NCBI GenBank assembly: GCA_043804635.1
Contig: JAZDIU010000076.1
Coordinates: 1 to 64,000, forward strand
DNA: 64,000 bases
Direction: 5' to 3'
Origin: JAZDIU01 sp043804635
Lineage (GTDB): Bacteria; Chloroflexota; Dehalococcoidia; Dehalococcoidales; UBA2162
Part shown: positions 7,544 to 15,786 of the stretch, piece by piece
Numbering within the stretch: the first letter of the stretch is position 1
Layout: each line of letters begins with the position of its first letter
Made by a program: the position numbers and the translations under genes
Notes under the pieces: model-generated
Seen by the model: only the letters and a program-made list of their open reading frames with translations
The model's database searches: none
Told to the model about the DNA's origin: nothing

Positions 7544-8920
7544 CTAGCTCTTAGGTATCTTGGGTAATGAAGCCAACGCTTCCTTTATTTTAGCTTCCGG
7601 ATATTCGTAGTCCGCTAGTTTGCCCGAAAGATATTCGCTATAAGCGGCTAAATCGAAATATCCGTGCCCGCTTAAACCTATCAGGATATTCTTTTTTTGA
7701 CCTGATTGCTTGCAGGCGATGGCTTCGTCGATGGCGGTTTTTATGGCGTGAGCCGATTCAGGCGCAGAAATGATACCCTCGCTGCGAGCGAATTTCACCC
7801 CGGCTTCGAAGACCGGCACCTGGTATTCATCCCTTGCCTCGACTAGCCCCAGATTGTAGAAATGGCACAGGATTGGTGCTTTGCCGTGGTAGCGCAGTCC
7901 GCCGGCGTGGACGGGGGGCGGGACGAATGAATGCCCGAGGGTATTCATCTTAACCATAAAGGTAAGGCCGGCTTCATCGCCGTAATCGTACGCGTATGGG
8001 CCTTTGGTCAGGCTTGGCGCGGCTTTAGGCTCGACGGCGATAATCCGCAGGTTCTTCTTCTTTCCACTGAGTTTGTCTCTCATAAAGGGGAGGAAGAGAC
8101 CGCCGAAGTTAGAACCGCCGCCGACACAGCCGATGATGATATCGGGGTAGGCATCCGCCATTTCCAACTGTTTCATAGCTTCTTCCCCGATAATGGTCTG
8201 GTGCATCAGAACATGGTTAGCAACGCTGCCGATAGAATATTTTGTGTTGTCGGGATGGGCTAGAGCGTCTTCGACGGCTTCACTTATGGCAATCCCCAGA
8301 CTACCGGGGGAATTGGGGTCTTTTTTCAGGACAGCCTGTCCGGCTTTAGTATCGGGGCTAGGACTCGGGACGCACTTAGCGCCCCACGTCTCCATCATAA
8401 TACGGCGATAAGGTTTCTGGTTGTAGCTGACCTTTACCATATAAACTTTTAGTTCCAGACCGAAGAGCATACAGGCAAAAGCGAGAGCGCTTCCCCATTG
8501 ACCGGCACCAGTCTCGGTAGTAAGCCGTTTGATACCTGCCTGCTTGTTGTAGAATGCTTGCGGCACAGCCGTATTCGGCTTGTGACTCCCGGGCGGGCTG
8601 TTCCCTTCGTATTTGTAAAAGATTCTAGCGGGAGTATCCAGCAGCTTTTCCAGCCGGTAAGCCCGGAATAGGGGGGTAGGTCTCCATAGACGATAAGCTG
8701 CCTGGACTTCCTCCGGAATTTCAATGTAGCGGTCTGGAGCGAATTCTTGGCCCAGAATTGTAGGGATAAAGAAAGCAAGGTCAGCAGGTGAGGCGGGTTG
8801 CCCGAATCTATCGGGGTGACCGCTCAGCGGGGGTGGCATAGGTGAAGGTAAATCTGGCAGGACATTATACCATTTGGTCGGCATGTCCTTTTCTTCAAGT
8901 AAGAATTTGACTCTCTCCAA
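7544..8920 (-). CDS. trpB: Tryptophan synthase beta chain-like protein (TrpB2 type)
   Basis: PLP-dependent enzyme of 458 residues that in TrpB2 proteins joins indole with serine (or phosphoserine) to give tryptophan. The PLP lysine lies in GNSPPGSHKPNTA, and the phosphate-binding loop is the Gly-rich CVGGGSNFGGLF. The N-terminal extension (KWYNVLPDLPSPMPPPL) and length are typical of TrpB2 rather than of TrpA-coupled TrpB1. No trpA or other trp gene is nearby, so it probably works alone, perhaps salvaging indole. Translation starts at TTG 8920, chosen because AGGAGG lies five bases upstream. Confidence 0.9.
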   Translation of the reverse strand: MERVKFLLEEKDMPTKWYNVLPDLPSPMPPPLSGHPDRFGQPASPADLAFFIPTILGQEFAPDRYIEIPEEVQAAYRLWRPTPLFRAYRLEKLLDTPARIFYKYEGNSPPGSHKPNTAVPQAFYNKQAGIKRLTTETGAGQWGSALAFACMLFGLELKVYMVKVSYNQKPYRRIMMETWGAKCVPSPSPDTKAGQAVLKKDPNSPGSLGIAISEAVEDALAHPDNTKYSIGSVANHVLMHQTIIGEEAMKQLEMADAYPDIIIGCVGGGSNFGGLFLPFMRDKLSGKKKNLRIIAVEPKAAPSLTKGPYAYDYGDEAGLTFMVKMNTLGHSFVPPPVHAGGLRYHGKAPILCHFYNLGLVEARDEYQVPVFEAGVKFARSEGIISAPESAHAIKTAIDEAIACKQSGQKKNILIGLSGHGYFDLAAYSEYLSGKLADYEYPEAKIKEALASLPKIPKS

Positions 8921-9117
8921 GTTTCCTCCTTTTTACTTAACTCCTTTTTGGCGATTTTTCCTTGCGGAATATATTAACCTAAGTACCTTTCCAAAGGCAA
9001 GTTAGAGTCCATTTTACATCGGTTCTACGTATTTGGCAACAGTGATTGGACTCTTTTGATTGTGTTGGCTGAGTTGCTGAGGTAAAATGTCTAAAGTAAA
9101 AACTCGGGTGAATTTGA

Positions 9118-9567
9118 ATGAAAGCATTGTTACAAAGAGTAAGTAATGCCTCGGTTACTGTGGATGGCGAGATGGTGGGCAGGATAGGACGGGGGCTGGT
9201 GGTGCTTGTGGGAGCGGCTAATGGCGATACCGAGAAGGAAGCACAATATCTGGCACAAAAGACAGTCGGCCTGCGCATTTTCCCCGATGCGCAGGGTAAA
9301 TTTAATCTCTCAGCACTGGATATTAAGGGTGAGCTATTGGTGGTAAGCCAGTTTACTCTATTAGCCGATACAAAGAAAGGGCGCCGTCCCAGTTTTATCG
9401 AGGCTGCGCCGCCGGCTCAAGCCGAGGTGCTGATTGAGCGTTTTATTGCCGAAGTCCGGGCAAGCGGACTGAAAGTGGAGACGGGACGCTTTCAAGCATC
9501 TATGCTGGTAGAAATCTACAACGACGGTCCGGTGACCATCATGCTGGATAGTCGGGAAAAATTCTAG
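9118..9567 (+). CDS. dtd: D-aminoacyl-tRNA deacylase
   Basis: Removes D-amino acids and glycine wrongly attached to tRNAs, using an RNA-based mechanism in a homodimer. The 149-residue protein has the two family signatures: SQFTLLADTKKGRRPSF, and the cross-subunit Gly-cisPro motif in NDGPVTIMLDS near the C-terminus. Length is normal. It stands alone, divergent from the trpB-like gene and convergent with nadC. The ATG at 9118 gives the canonical start MKALLQRV; no Shine-Dalgarno sequence is seen before it. Confidence 0.95.
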   Translation: MKALLQRVSNASVTVDGEMVGRIGRGLVVLVGAANGDTEKEAQYLAQKTVGLRIFPDAQGKFNLSALDIKGELLVVSQFTLLADTKKGRRPSFIEAAPPAQAEVLIERFIAEVRASGLKVETGRFQASMLVEIYNDGPVTIMLDSREKF

Positions 9568-9626
9568 TTCACCATTTGGCTTGTTCTTAATGTTCGAGAT
9601 AGGGCCGGCAATATTTTAGCTAACCG

Positions 9627-10502
9627 CTAGAGCAATTTGAGCGTTTGCGGTTCAAGCTCGAGGCTGATGTCCAGAGCTTTGGGCGAATGGGTAAAAGCAC
9701 CGACCGACATAATATCGACGCCGGTCATTGCCACAGTGCGGACTTTAGGCAGGGTAATACCTCCGGAGGCTTCGGTACTGACTCTACCCTGCAGCAGTTT
9801 AACCACTCGTCCCATTTCGTCGAGGGTCATATTATCAAGCATAATCATATCCACCCCGGCGTCGGCAGCATCTAAAGCTTCCTGAGCACTGGTTACTTCT
9901 ACCTCGACAGTCAAGCCCCGGGCGTTCTTCTTAGCCTTGGTTACGATTTCCTTCAAGCTCATCCCGAGGGCACGCAGGGCGGCGAGGTGGTTATCTTTAA
10001 TTAGAATGGCATCTCCCAGGCTAAAACGGTGGTTCTTGCCCCCGCCCATCCGCACGGCGTACTTTTCCAGCAATCTTAATCCCGGAGTAGTCTTGCGGGT
10101 ATCGGTGATGCTGACCTTGATGCCGCGTGCTCTGGCGACGTACCGGGCGGTGATGGAAGCGATGCCGCTGAGCCGTTGAAGGAAGTTGATAGCTGTCCGC
10201 TCTGCTTTAAGGATACTGACTACCTTACCGGAAATGGTGGCGGCGATGTCTCCGCGCTTGATTTTGGTGCCGTCTTTAATAAGCAGGTCGAACTTGAGCG
10301 AGGGGTCAACTCTGAAGAATACCTGCCGGGCGACTTCAATACCTGCCAGAACTCCGCTGGCTTTGACCAGTATGGAAGCCTTGCCTTCCAGAGCGGGCGG
10401 GATGAGGATTTCACTGGTGGGGTCGCCTTCGCTTAAGTCCTCAGCCAGAGCGAGGTCGATGATGTTATTAAGATATTCTTCAGATAATTGAGATTTGTCC
10501 AT
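9627..10502 (-). CDS. nadC: Nicotinate-nucleotide pyrophosphorylase (quinolinate phosphoribosyltransferase)
   Basis: Converts quinolinate and PRPP to nicotinate mononucleotide in de novo NAD synthesis. The 291-residue protein carries the family core TRKTTPGLRLLEKYAVRMGGGKNHR and the C-terminal barrel segments MLDNMT and EASGGI. nadA and nadB are not in the window; nadD is at 43 kb. The ATG at 10502 has no Shine-Dalgarno site. A TATAAT lies only three bases upstream of it, so the true start of translation could be downstream or another promoter may be used. The dispersed element at 10548-10827 ends 45 bases upstream and points into this gene. Confidence 0.93.
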   Translation of the reverse strand: MDKSQLSEEYLNNIIDLALAEDLSEGDPTSEILIPPALEGKASILVKASGVLAGIEVARQVFFRVDPSLKFDLLIKDGTKIKRGDIAATISGKVVSILKAERTAINFLQRLSGIASITARYVARARGIKVSITDTRKTTPGLRLLEKYAVRMGGGKNHRFSLGDAILIKDNHLAALRALGMSLKEIVTKAKKNARGLTVEVEVTSAQEALDAADAGVDMIMLDNMTLDEMGRVVKLLQGRVSTEASGGITLPKVRTVAMTGVDIMSVGAFTHSPKALDISLELEPQTLKLL

Positions 10503-10631
10503 TTGATTATATCCTATATTAACGGTCTTTAAGCGTCAACAAATACCTGAAAATTGAAACAAAGCCAACTAAAACATGGTTGAACCAAGCGTATTCGTTT
10601 CCGGCTACATTTAAGTAACTTTTTTTCGTAG

Positions 10632-10673
10632 AAACGACACGGCTGTTGTAAAAGGATTTAGCCGTGTCGTTTT
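10632..10673 (-). terminator. Strong hairpin inside element copy A
   Basis: Stem of at least 13 base pairs (AAACGACACGGCT and complement) around a 15-base loop. On the minus strand it is followed by TTTCTACG, which is only a weak U-tract. It lies about 100-140 bases downstream of the promoter at 10779-10808, so the unit could make a short RNA of roughly 140 nucleotides. It could equally be an attenuator before nadC. Confidence 0.5.
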
Positions 10674-10778
10674 GTGATTTAGTGGTCTATTTACTATATT
10701 TTAAAGTGCTGGCGGTCTGCTGCGTTCCTCTATCCTTCCATAGGGTCAGGACAAGATACTTCGGCAGGCTCAGTATAA

Positions 10779-10808
10779 ATAATAGCACTAATGTTCTGAG
10801 TTTGTCAA
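10779..10808 (-). promoter_or_regulatory. Extended -10 promoter of element copy A
   Basis: On the minus strand, a perfect TTGACA (10803-10808), an 18-base spacer and TGC-TATTAT (10779-10784). The same promoter, with one spacer difference, recurs at 40412-40441. It overlaps the last codons and stop codon of miaB and would transcribe toward nadC. Confidence 0.7.
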
Positions 10809-12086
10809 GGAAGTTTTGTCGCTTTTTACCTTCCCCTGTAACGCCCAGGGGCTGGTTTTTTCAATCTTAATATTCACCAGTTGAGCCGGGCAGATGTTAT
10901 CGCAGGGGAAGAAGACCAGCTTATCCGTCCGGGTGCGGCCGAACCATTTGCCTTCTTTTCTTCCCTCCACCAGGACTTCAACCGTCTTGTTCAATAATTT
11001 AGCATTAATTTCACTAACGATACTTTCTTGAAGACGCTCGATGGTATCGAGCCGGCGTTTTTTCTCGGCGGCGGAGACGTTATCTTCAAGCTCTCTGGCG
11101 GCGGTGGTGCCGGGGCGGGGTGAATAGGCGGCAACGTGGACCATATCGAATTTCAGGTCGGATAGCAGATTGACCGTGTCCTCGAATTGTTCGTTAGTTT
11201 CTCCGGGGAAGCCGACGATGATATCGGTGCTGATGGCTACGCCGGAAATTTTGTCTCTTATTTCATTGATAAGCCGACGGTAGTGCTCAATCGTATAGCC
11301 CCGCTTCATTAGTTTGAGGATTTCATTGTTGCCTGATTGGACGGGCAGGCTAAGTTGCTCGCAGACGTTATCCAGGGTGGCAACTGCATTGATAAGTTTT
11401 TTGCTCATATCTTTGGGATGATTGGTCAGAAAGCGGATGCGGGATAGGCCATCTATGGAATTAAGCTCTTTAAGTAAATCGGCCAGGTCCGGTTGGTTCC
11501 TCGACTTCGCTCGGAATAAATCCGGCAAATTGTGGCCGTAGGAATCGACGTTCTGTCCCAGCAAGGTAACTTCTCTGGCGCCGCTTTTCACCAATTCTGT
11601 AACTTCGGTGCTGATTTCATCCAATGGGCGGCTGATTTCCCGACCACGCCGGTAGGGCACAATACAATACGAGCAGAAGTTATTACAACCCTGCATAATC
11701 GGGACATAGACGGCGGGGGAAGGATGGTGGGGTAAGGCTGGTCTTTCGATTTGAGCCAGCCACGGCGGGAATCCGCCGGCTTTAAAGAAATGGTCGACGT
11801 AGGGGAATTTCTTTTTGAGGTGCTCGGTATCGGAGTCAACCAGACAGCCGGTTACCACCAAGATTAGCTCCGGGCGCTGTTTTTTAAGAGTCTTCAAAAT
11901 AGCTATCCGGTTAATAACGCGGTTTTCGGCACTCTGACGAACGACGCAGCTATTGAGGAGAATAATATCAGCCTTCTGGGGGGTAGTGGTGGGTAGGTAA
12001 CCTCTTTGCTCAAAAAGGCTGGCAAGCCGCTCCGATTCGGCTTTGTTCATCTGGCAGCCGATAGTCCAAATATGATAGTGTGGCAT
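10788..12086 (-). CDS. miaB: tRNA-2-methylthio-N6-dimethylallyladenosine synthase
   Basis: Radical SAM methylthiotransferase that adds a methylthio group to i6A37 of tRNAs reading UNN codons. The 432-residue protein has the N-terminal MTTase domain with three cluster cysteines (IGCQMN, NSCVV, TGCLVD). The radical SAM motif CNNFCSYC lies near residue 155, and a C-terminal TRAM domain (about 360-415) follows. The last 13 residues (KSDKTSLTNSEH region) are encoded by the repeated element that starts at 10827, so the natural C-terminus seems to have been replaced when the element arrived. A terminator-like hairpin lies 20 bases before the start codon. Confidence 0.94.
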   Translation of the reverse strand: MPHYHIWTIGCQMNKAESERLASLFEQRGYLPTTTPQKADIILLNSCVVRQSAENRVINRIAILKTLKKQRPELILVVTGCLVDSDTEHLKKKFPYVDHFFKAGGFPPWLAQIERPALPHHPSPAVYVPIMQGCNNFCSYCIVPYRRGREISRPLDEISTEVTELVKSGAREVTLLGQNVDSYGHNLPDLFRAKSRNQPDLADLLKELNSIDGLSRIRFLTNHPKDMSKKLINAVATLDNVCEQLSLPVQSGNNEILKLMKRGYTIEHYRRLINEIRDKISGVAISTDIIVGFPGETNEQFEDTVNLLSDLKFDMVHVAAYSPRPGTTAARELEDNVSAAEKKRRLDTIERLQESIVSEINAKLLNKTVEVLVEGRKEGKWFGRTRTDKLVFFPCDNICPAQLVNIKIEKTSPWALQGKVKSDKTSLTNSEH

Positions 12087-12102
12087 AGCTCTTTAAGTAT
12101 TG

Positions 12103-12130
12103 AAAAATATACCCCTTATAAAAGGGGTAT
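12103..12130 (-). terminator. Terminator after tRNA-Ser, before miaB
   Basis: Nine-base stem (ATACCCCTT and complement, 12109-12130) followed on the minus strand by ATTTTT. It separates the tRNA-Ser transcript from miaB, whose start codon is about 20 bases further on. Confidence 0.75.
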
Positions 12131-12196
12131 TGGTATCGTATGAATTAGCCCTTCGACTTCGCTCCCTCGACATAGCTCGGGACAAGTCAGGGTAAA

Positions 12197-12285
12197 CGGA
12201 GGGAGTGGGATTTGAACCCACGACCCCGATTTCTCAGGGCAAGCGCTTAGCAGGCGCCCGCACTAGACCACTATGCGATCCCTCC
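12197..12285 (-). tRNA. tRNA-Ser (anticodon GCT)
   Basis: The complement folds as a class II tRNA. It has acceptor stem GGAGGGA/TCCCTCC, a D arm, an anticodon arm with loop CTGCTAA (anticodon GCT), a long variable arm typical of serine tRNAs (TGCCCTGAGAAATCGGGG), and a T arm with GGTTCAAATCC. The discriminator base is G, as expected for Ser. CCA is not encoded. Confidence 0.95.
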
Positions 12286-12302
12286 ACATTACTCGCTTTT
12301 TA

Positions 12303-12331
12303 ATTGTAGGTTGTTTTGCGCATTTTTACAA
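12303..12331 (-). promoter_or_regulatory. Promoter of tRNA-Ser
   Basis: On the minus strand TTGTAA (12326-12331), 17-base spacer, TACAAT (12303-12308). The predicted start is about 11 bases before the mature tRNA 5' end, as usual for a tRNA gene. Confidence 0.65.
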
Positions 12332-12366
12332 CGGGGAATAATAGAATTCACTTAGGCGGGTAGGTT

Positions 12367-12888
12367 CTAAGAGACCTCAGCAGGCAGGTATTTGCGCCAC
12401 TCGCCCCTAACCGGTAAGTAATTGATAGGTATGTAGAAGAGACCGTTCGAGCGAGGACGGATGGGCTGGTGGATAAATGTCATACCGGCTTCTTCAGGTG
12501 TCCGGCCGGCTTTGTTCCGGTTACAGGGGATACAAGCACTAACCACATTTTCCCAGGTGTGCTGTCCGCCGCGATAGCGGGGGATTACATGGTCGAGGGT
12601 AAGCTGGCGAGTCTCTTTACCGCAATACTGGCAGGTAAAGTGGTCTCGTTTGAAAATCTCGACCCGGGTGAGCTTGCGTTCTGTCCGGTAGGGACGTTTG
12701 ACCATAGAACCCAGTTTGATTACGGAAGGTACCGGGAATTCCTGTCGGGAGGTATGAATAAAACCGGAGCCGTTTTCCAACATCTCTGCCTTGTTTTGAT
12801 AAAGTAGTATTATGGCTCGACGTGCCCGGCAGATGCTGAGCGGTTCATAGCTCTGGTTTAAAACTAAGACGGGTAAGTTTATCAACAT
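12367..12888 (-). CDS. HNH endonuclease family protein
   Basis: A 173-residue predicted metal-dependent nuclease. The C-terminal half has the zinc-binding pair CQYCG, the catalytic DHVIPRYRGG, NVVSACIPCNRNK and the second cysteine pair of the HNH fold. The N-terminal part (VLVLNQSYEPLSI) is typical of a widespread bacterial HNH family of unknown role. I place the start at ATG 12888 because AAGGGAAG lies just upstream. An upstream in-frame ATG at 12912 overlaps a TAAAAT box and lacks a ribosome site. No restriction or mobile genes adjoin it, so it may be a housekeeping-like genomic HNH protein. Confidence 0.85.
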   Translation of the reverse strand: MLINLPVLVLNQSYEPLSICRARRAIILLYQNKAEMLENGSGFIHTSRQEFPVPSVIKLGSMVKRPYRTERKLTRVEIFKRDHFTCQYCGKETRQLTLDHVIPRYRGGQHTWENVVSACIPCNRNKAGRTPEEAGMTFIHQPIRPRSNGLFYIPINYLPVRGEWRKYLPAEVS

Positions 12889-12977
12889 AAGACTTCCCTT
12901 CAGTTCCCTCATTTTACTGGAAACAAATGGGGATATGCAAACTTAGGTTGGAATGGTCCTATCCCTAGCCCCTTTCC

Positions 12978-13007
12978 TTGATATATTGAATACTTGGCTG
13001 GTATACT
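12978..13007 (+). promoter_or_regulatory. Promoter of the MacB-type permease gene
   Basis: TTGATA (12978-12983), 18-base spacer, TATACT (13002-13007). It lies 19 bases before the ATG at 13027, which has no Shine-Dalgarno sequence, so the leader is only about 13 bases long. Confidence 0.5.
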
Positions 13008-13026
13008 TTATTATGTCAGACACTAA

Positions 13027-14292
13027 ATGGAAAAGAAGCAGTCGTTGCAAAAGGGTATAAAAAAGTGGCTCGAGCCGCTAGCCACTGTTTGGCTCGGGAT
13101 AACCACACATAAACTGAGAAGCTTTTTAACGATGCTCGGCATAGTCATCGGTGTTGCCTCAGTAATTACACTGATGGCTATCGGCAGAGGCGCCCAACAG
13201 CAAATCCTTTCCCGTATACAATCATTGGGGTCGAACCGTATTACGATACGCTCCGGGGCGACGATTGCCTTCGGCGGCGTTAGAAGCGCGGCCGGCAGCG
13301 CCAACACGCTAACCATAGAAGACGCCCAGGCGATAGCTGAGCAAGTTCCGTACATAGCGGCGGTAGCGCCGACTTATTCAAGGAATCTCCAGGTAATCGT
13401 CGGGAGTAAGAACACAAACGCCTCGGTAATCGGGACTACTGCGGAATATGTGACGGTAACTAATCTCAAGCTGGCTAATGGGGTCTGTTTCTCTGATTTT
13501 GAGTATGAGAGTGGCGATAAGGTGGCTGTGCTTGGTTCCAATGTAAAACAGACCCTCTTCGGGGATGCCGACCCAATAGGACAGCAAATTCGGATGGGTA
13601 ATCTTATTGTCCGCGTTACCGGGGTGCTGGATACCAGAGGGGCGATGTTTGGCTCACCCGATGACTCTATGTTTATTCCGCTAACAGCGATGCAGCAAAT
13701 GGTTGCCATGTCCCGGACAGCTAAAGGTGATCGCCTGGTAGGTTCAATAGAACTAACCGTCAGCGATGAATCGAAAGCGAACCAGGTTGTTGAAGACATT
13801 ACGGGTTTGCTCCGTACCCGCCACCGGCTCAGTGCCAGTGCTAATGATGATTTTAATATCCGGAATATGCAGGAAATGGCTCAGGCGATGCAGGAAGCGA
13901 CGGGGACGTTGACCATTCTCCTCGGAGCAATCGCGGCAATTTCCCTGCTAGTCGGTGGTATCGGTGTGATGAATATTATGCTGGTTTCTGTGCTGGAGAG
14001 GACCAGGGAGATAGGCATTCGCAAAGCTCTAGGGGCTAAAGAGCAGGATATCTGGCTTCAGTTCCTCTTGGAAGCGGCGGCATTGACGTTTACGGGGGGG
14101 ATTATCGGGGCGATTGTGGGTTGTGCAATTGCCTTTGGTGTCTCTAAGTTAGGGCTGATAACGACTCTGGTATCGGCGGATATAGTTGTTCTATCGGTTG
14201 CGGTTTCGATAGGGATTGGGTTGTTCTTTGGATTCTATCCCGCCTGGAATGCCTCACGCTTAGACCCAATTCAGGCTTTAAGGTCGGAGTAA
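13027..14292 (+). CDS. ABC transporter permease, MacB/FtsX family
   Basis: Membrane subunit of 421 residues. A first transmembrane helix (about 32-52, TMLGIVIGVASVITL) precedes an extracytoplasmic MacB-like domain (about 55-280). The C-terminal FtsX domain has three helices (about 292-410) and the conserved ERTREIGIRKALGAK loop. This type-VII ABC architecture transmits force across the membrane rather than moving solutes through a channel. It needs an ATPase partner and often a MacA-like adaptor, but neither is adjacent. The gene is an orphan here, flanked by genes on the other strand. Confidence 0.9.
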   Translation: MEKKQSLQKGIKKWLEPLATVWLGITTHKLRSFLTMLGIVIGVASVITLMAIGRGAQQQILSRIQSLGSNRITIRSGATIAFGGVRSAAGSANTLTIEDAQAIAEQVPYIAAVAPTYSRNLQVIVGSKNTNASVIGTTAEYVTVTNLKLANGVCFSDFEYESGDKVAVLGSNVKQTLFGDADPIGQQIRMGNLIVRVTGVLDTRGAMFGSPDDSMFIPLTAMQQMVAMSRTAKGDRLVGSIELTVSDESKANQVVEDITGLLRTRHRLSASANDDFNIRNMQEMAQAMQEATGTLTILLGAIAAISLLVGGIGVMNIMLVSVLERTREIGIRKALGAKEQDIWLQFLLEAAALTFTGGIIGAIVGCAIAFGVSKLGLITTLVSADIVVLSVAVSIGIGLFFGFYPAWNASRLDPIQALRSE

Positions 14293-14364
14293 AGTAGCAT
14301 TTACATTTAGGGGGAACCTATCCCCTGCCCTTCGAGCATAAATCAGGAATCCAGCCACTACCTC

Positions 14365-14392
14365 TCCTGGATTCCGTATCAAGTACGGAATG
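14365..14392. repeat. Intergenic palindrome, GGATTCCGTA family
   Basis: Near-perfect palindrome (GATTCCGTA, short centre, TACGGAAT). The same family recurs at 32771-32801. It lies between the convergent permease and dnaC-like genes, where it could also help end transcription. Confidence 0.55.
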
Positions 14393-14403
14393 ACAAAAGA
14401 GTG

Positions 14404-15786
14404 TTAGCGCGTTCTTCTGTTACTGCGGGATGTTTTCTTCTGGCTGGTTACATCCGTGCGGAAATCAGGAGCGGTAATATTCCACGACATACTTATTTTA
14501 GGGTCGCCCAAGCGGGAACTGATACGACTCTCGATCTCGTCCAGTGAGCAACAGGTAGTAATCACGCTGGGCAATCGGGCATTATAGCGATGGTTGATGA
14601 CCTGGTAAAGCTTTTCCTGTGCCCAGGGAGTGCCGGCTTGCTCGCCAAAGTCATCCAAAATGAGTAATGGAGCATTCTTGACACTTTCAAAAAGCTGGTC
14701 GTAGGATGTTTTGCTTTCCGGGCTGAAGGTGGAACGGAGATGGTCTAGAAAATCGGGTACCACGATGAAAAGAGCCGGGTTCTTCATCTGATAGCGGTAA
14801 TTGACAATGGCGGCGGCAAGGTGTGTCTTACCGCAACCGTTAAGCCCCTGAAATATAAGCCAGCCGTCTGGTTGCTTGGCAAAGTCAAGGGCTAGATTGA
14901 GGGCAGTTTTTAGATTTTCCTGCTGTTCCAGCGGCAGATTAGGACGCTCTTTAAAGCTCTGAAAGGTCATACTTTTTTGCAGTTCAAACCCGGAGGCCCA
15001 GCTATAAAGAGATTGGGATGGTTTTTCTTCACCAATCACGTATACCTGGCAAAAGTCGGCTGTCATAAGGCGGGTCTGTATCCTGTCTTCAAGCTCATCA
15101 ATGGGGACGATGGAAACAATTACAGTAGGGAGTTTATTATTGAAGCGGTGATTAAGTAATTGGTCCAGCTTCTCCCTAGCCCAGGGGGTGCTCGATTGCG
15201 CGCCTAAATCATCCAGAATGAGCAGGGGAGCATTGCGGACCTGTTCGAAAAGCTCATCGAAGGGCATCTCACTATTTGGACCGAAGCTAGAACGGAGATG
15301 GTCGAGCAAGTCCGGAACGGTAATATAAAAGGCGGGATAGCCCTTTTCAATCCGCTCATTAGCGATAGCAGCAGCTAAGTGGGTCTTGCCCGAACCGCTG
15401 GGACCGGCGAATACCAACCAGCCCTCGGGTTTATCGGCAAAAGCTTTTGCCGACTGGTAAGCTCGACTGAAGCTCTCTTTGTTCAGGGGATTCTCGCCTT
15501 TCCCTTCCGGAAGCAGGCTATTGAAGGTGAGTTTAACCAGCGAGCCTAAATTGCTGTAGCGCTGGAGTCGGGACTGCCGTCCTTCCTCTAATTCTTTCCG
15601 AGAGCAACGGCAGGGGACGACCCGAGTGAAATCAGGCTTTCCCGAGGGCATTAACGGGTGGACGAATTTTGCCCCTTTACAAACAGGGCAGACCTTCTCC
15701 GGTTCAGCGTCCGACAATGTGTCCGTATTTGCCCTTGATGTATTTATCCGGGTCTGCCTTTTTAGAATCTCGCTGATGTGTTCCAT
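14404..15786 (-). CDS. DnaC/DnaI-like helicase loader with two tandem AAA+ domains
   Basis: Predicted loader of the replicative helicase, 460 residues, about half as long again as a normal DnaC or DnaI. It starts with a short helix (EHISEILKR) and a four-Cys zinc site (CPVC at 33-36, CRC at 59-61). Two closely similar AAA+ modules follow, about 85-250 and 271-436. Both have a Walker A (GPSGSGKT with K134; GLNGCGKT with K320) and a Walker B (LLILDD at 188-193 and 374-379). The two modules share blocks such as KTHLAAAI, VPDxLDHLRSxF and NAPLLILDD, so an internal duplication made this protein. It is the last gene of rplI-dnaB-dnaD-dnaC. Its start overlaps dnaD by 83 bases, with AGAAGG upstream of the ATG. 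Confidence 0.88.
   Translation of the reverse strand: MEHISEILKRQTRINTSRANTDTLSDAEPEKVCPVCKGAKFVHPLMPSGKPDFTRVVPCRCSRKELEEGRQSRLQRYSNLGSLVKLTFNSLLPEGKGENPLNKESFSRAYQSAKAFADKPEGWLVFAGPSGSGKTHLAAAIANERIEKGYPAFYITVPDLLDHLRSSFGPNSEMPFDELFEQVRNAPLLILDDLGAQSSTPWAREKLDQLLNHRFNNKLPTVIVSIVPIDELEDRIQTRLMTADFCQVYVIGEEKPSQSLYSWASGFELQKSMTFQSFKERPNLPLEQQENLKTALNLALDFAKQPDGWLIFQGLNGCGKTHLAAAIVNYRYQMKNPALFIVVPDFLDHLRSTFSPESKTSYDQLFESVKNAPLLILDDFGEQAGTPWAQEKLYQVINHRYNARLPSVITTCCSLDEIESRISSRLGDPKISMSWNITAPDFRTDVTSQKKTSRSNRRTR

Larger units (their letters stand above)
10548..10827 (-). repeat. Dispersed promoter-bearing element, copy A
   Basis: Read on the minus strand it starts with AAAAAGCGACAAAACTTCC at 10827 and contains an extended -10 promoter. 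It includes a strong hairpin (10632-10673) and ends with a block containing GGAAACGAATACGCT and TTTCAATTTTCA (10548-10610). The first block matches 40393-40441 at about 47 of 50 positions. The last block matches 40677-40735 and the complement of 63915-63998. It therefore belongs to a three-copy family. Its first 40 bases are also the last codons of miaB. It ends 45 bases before nadC, in the same orientation. Confidence 0.7.
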
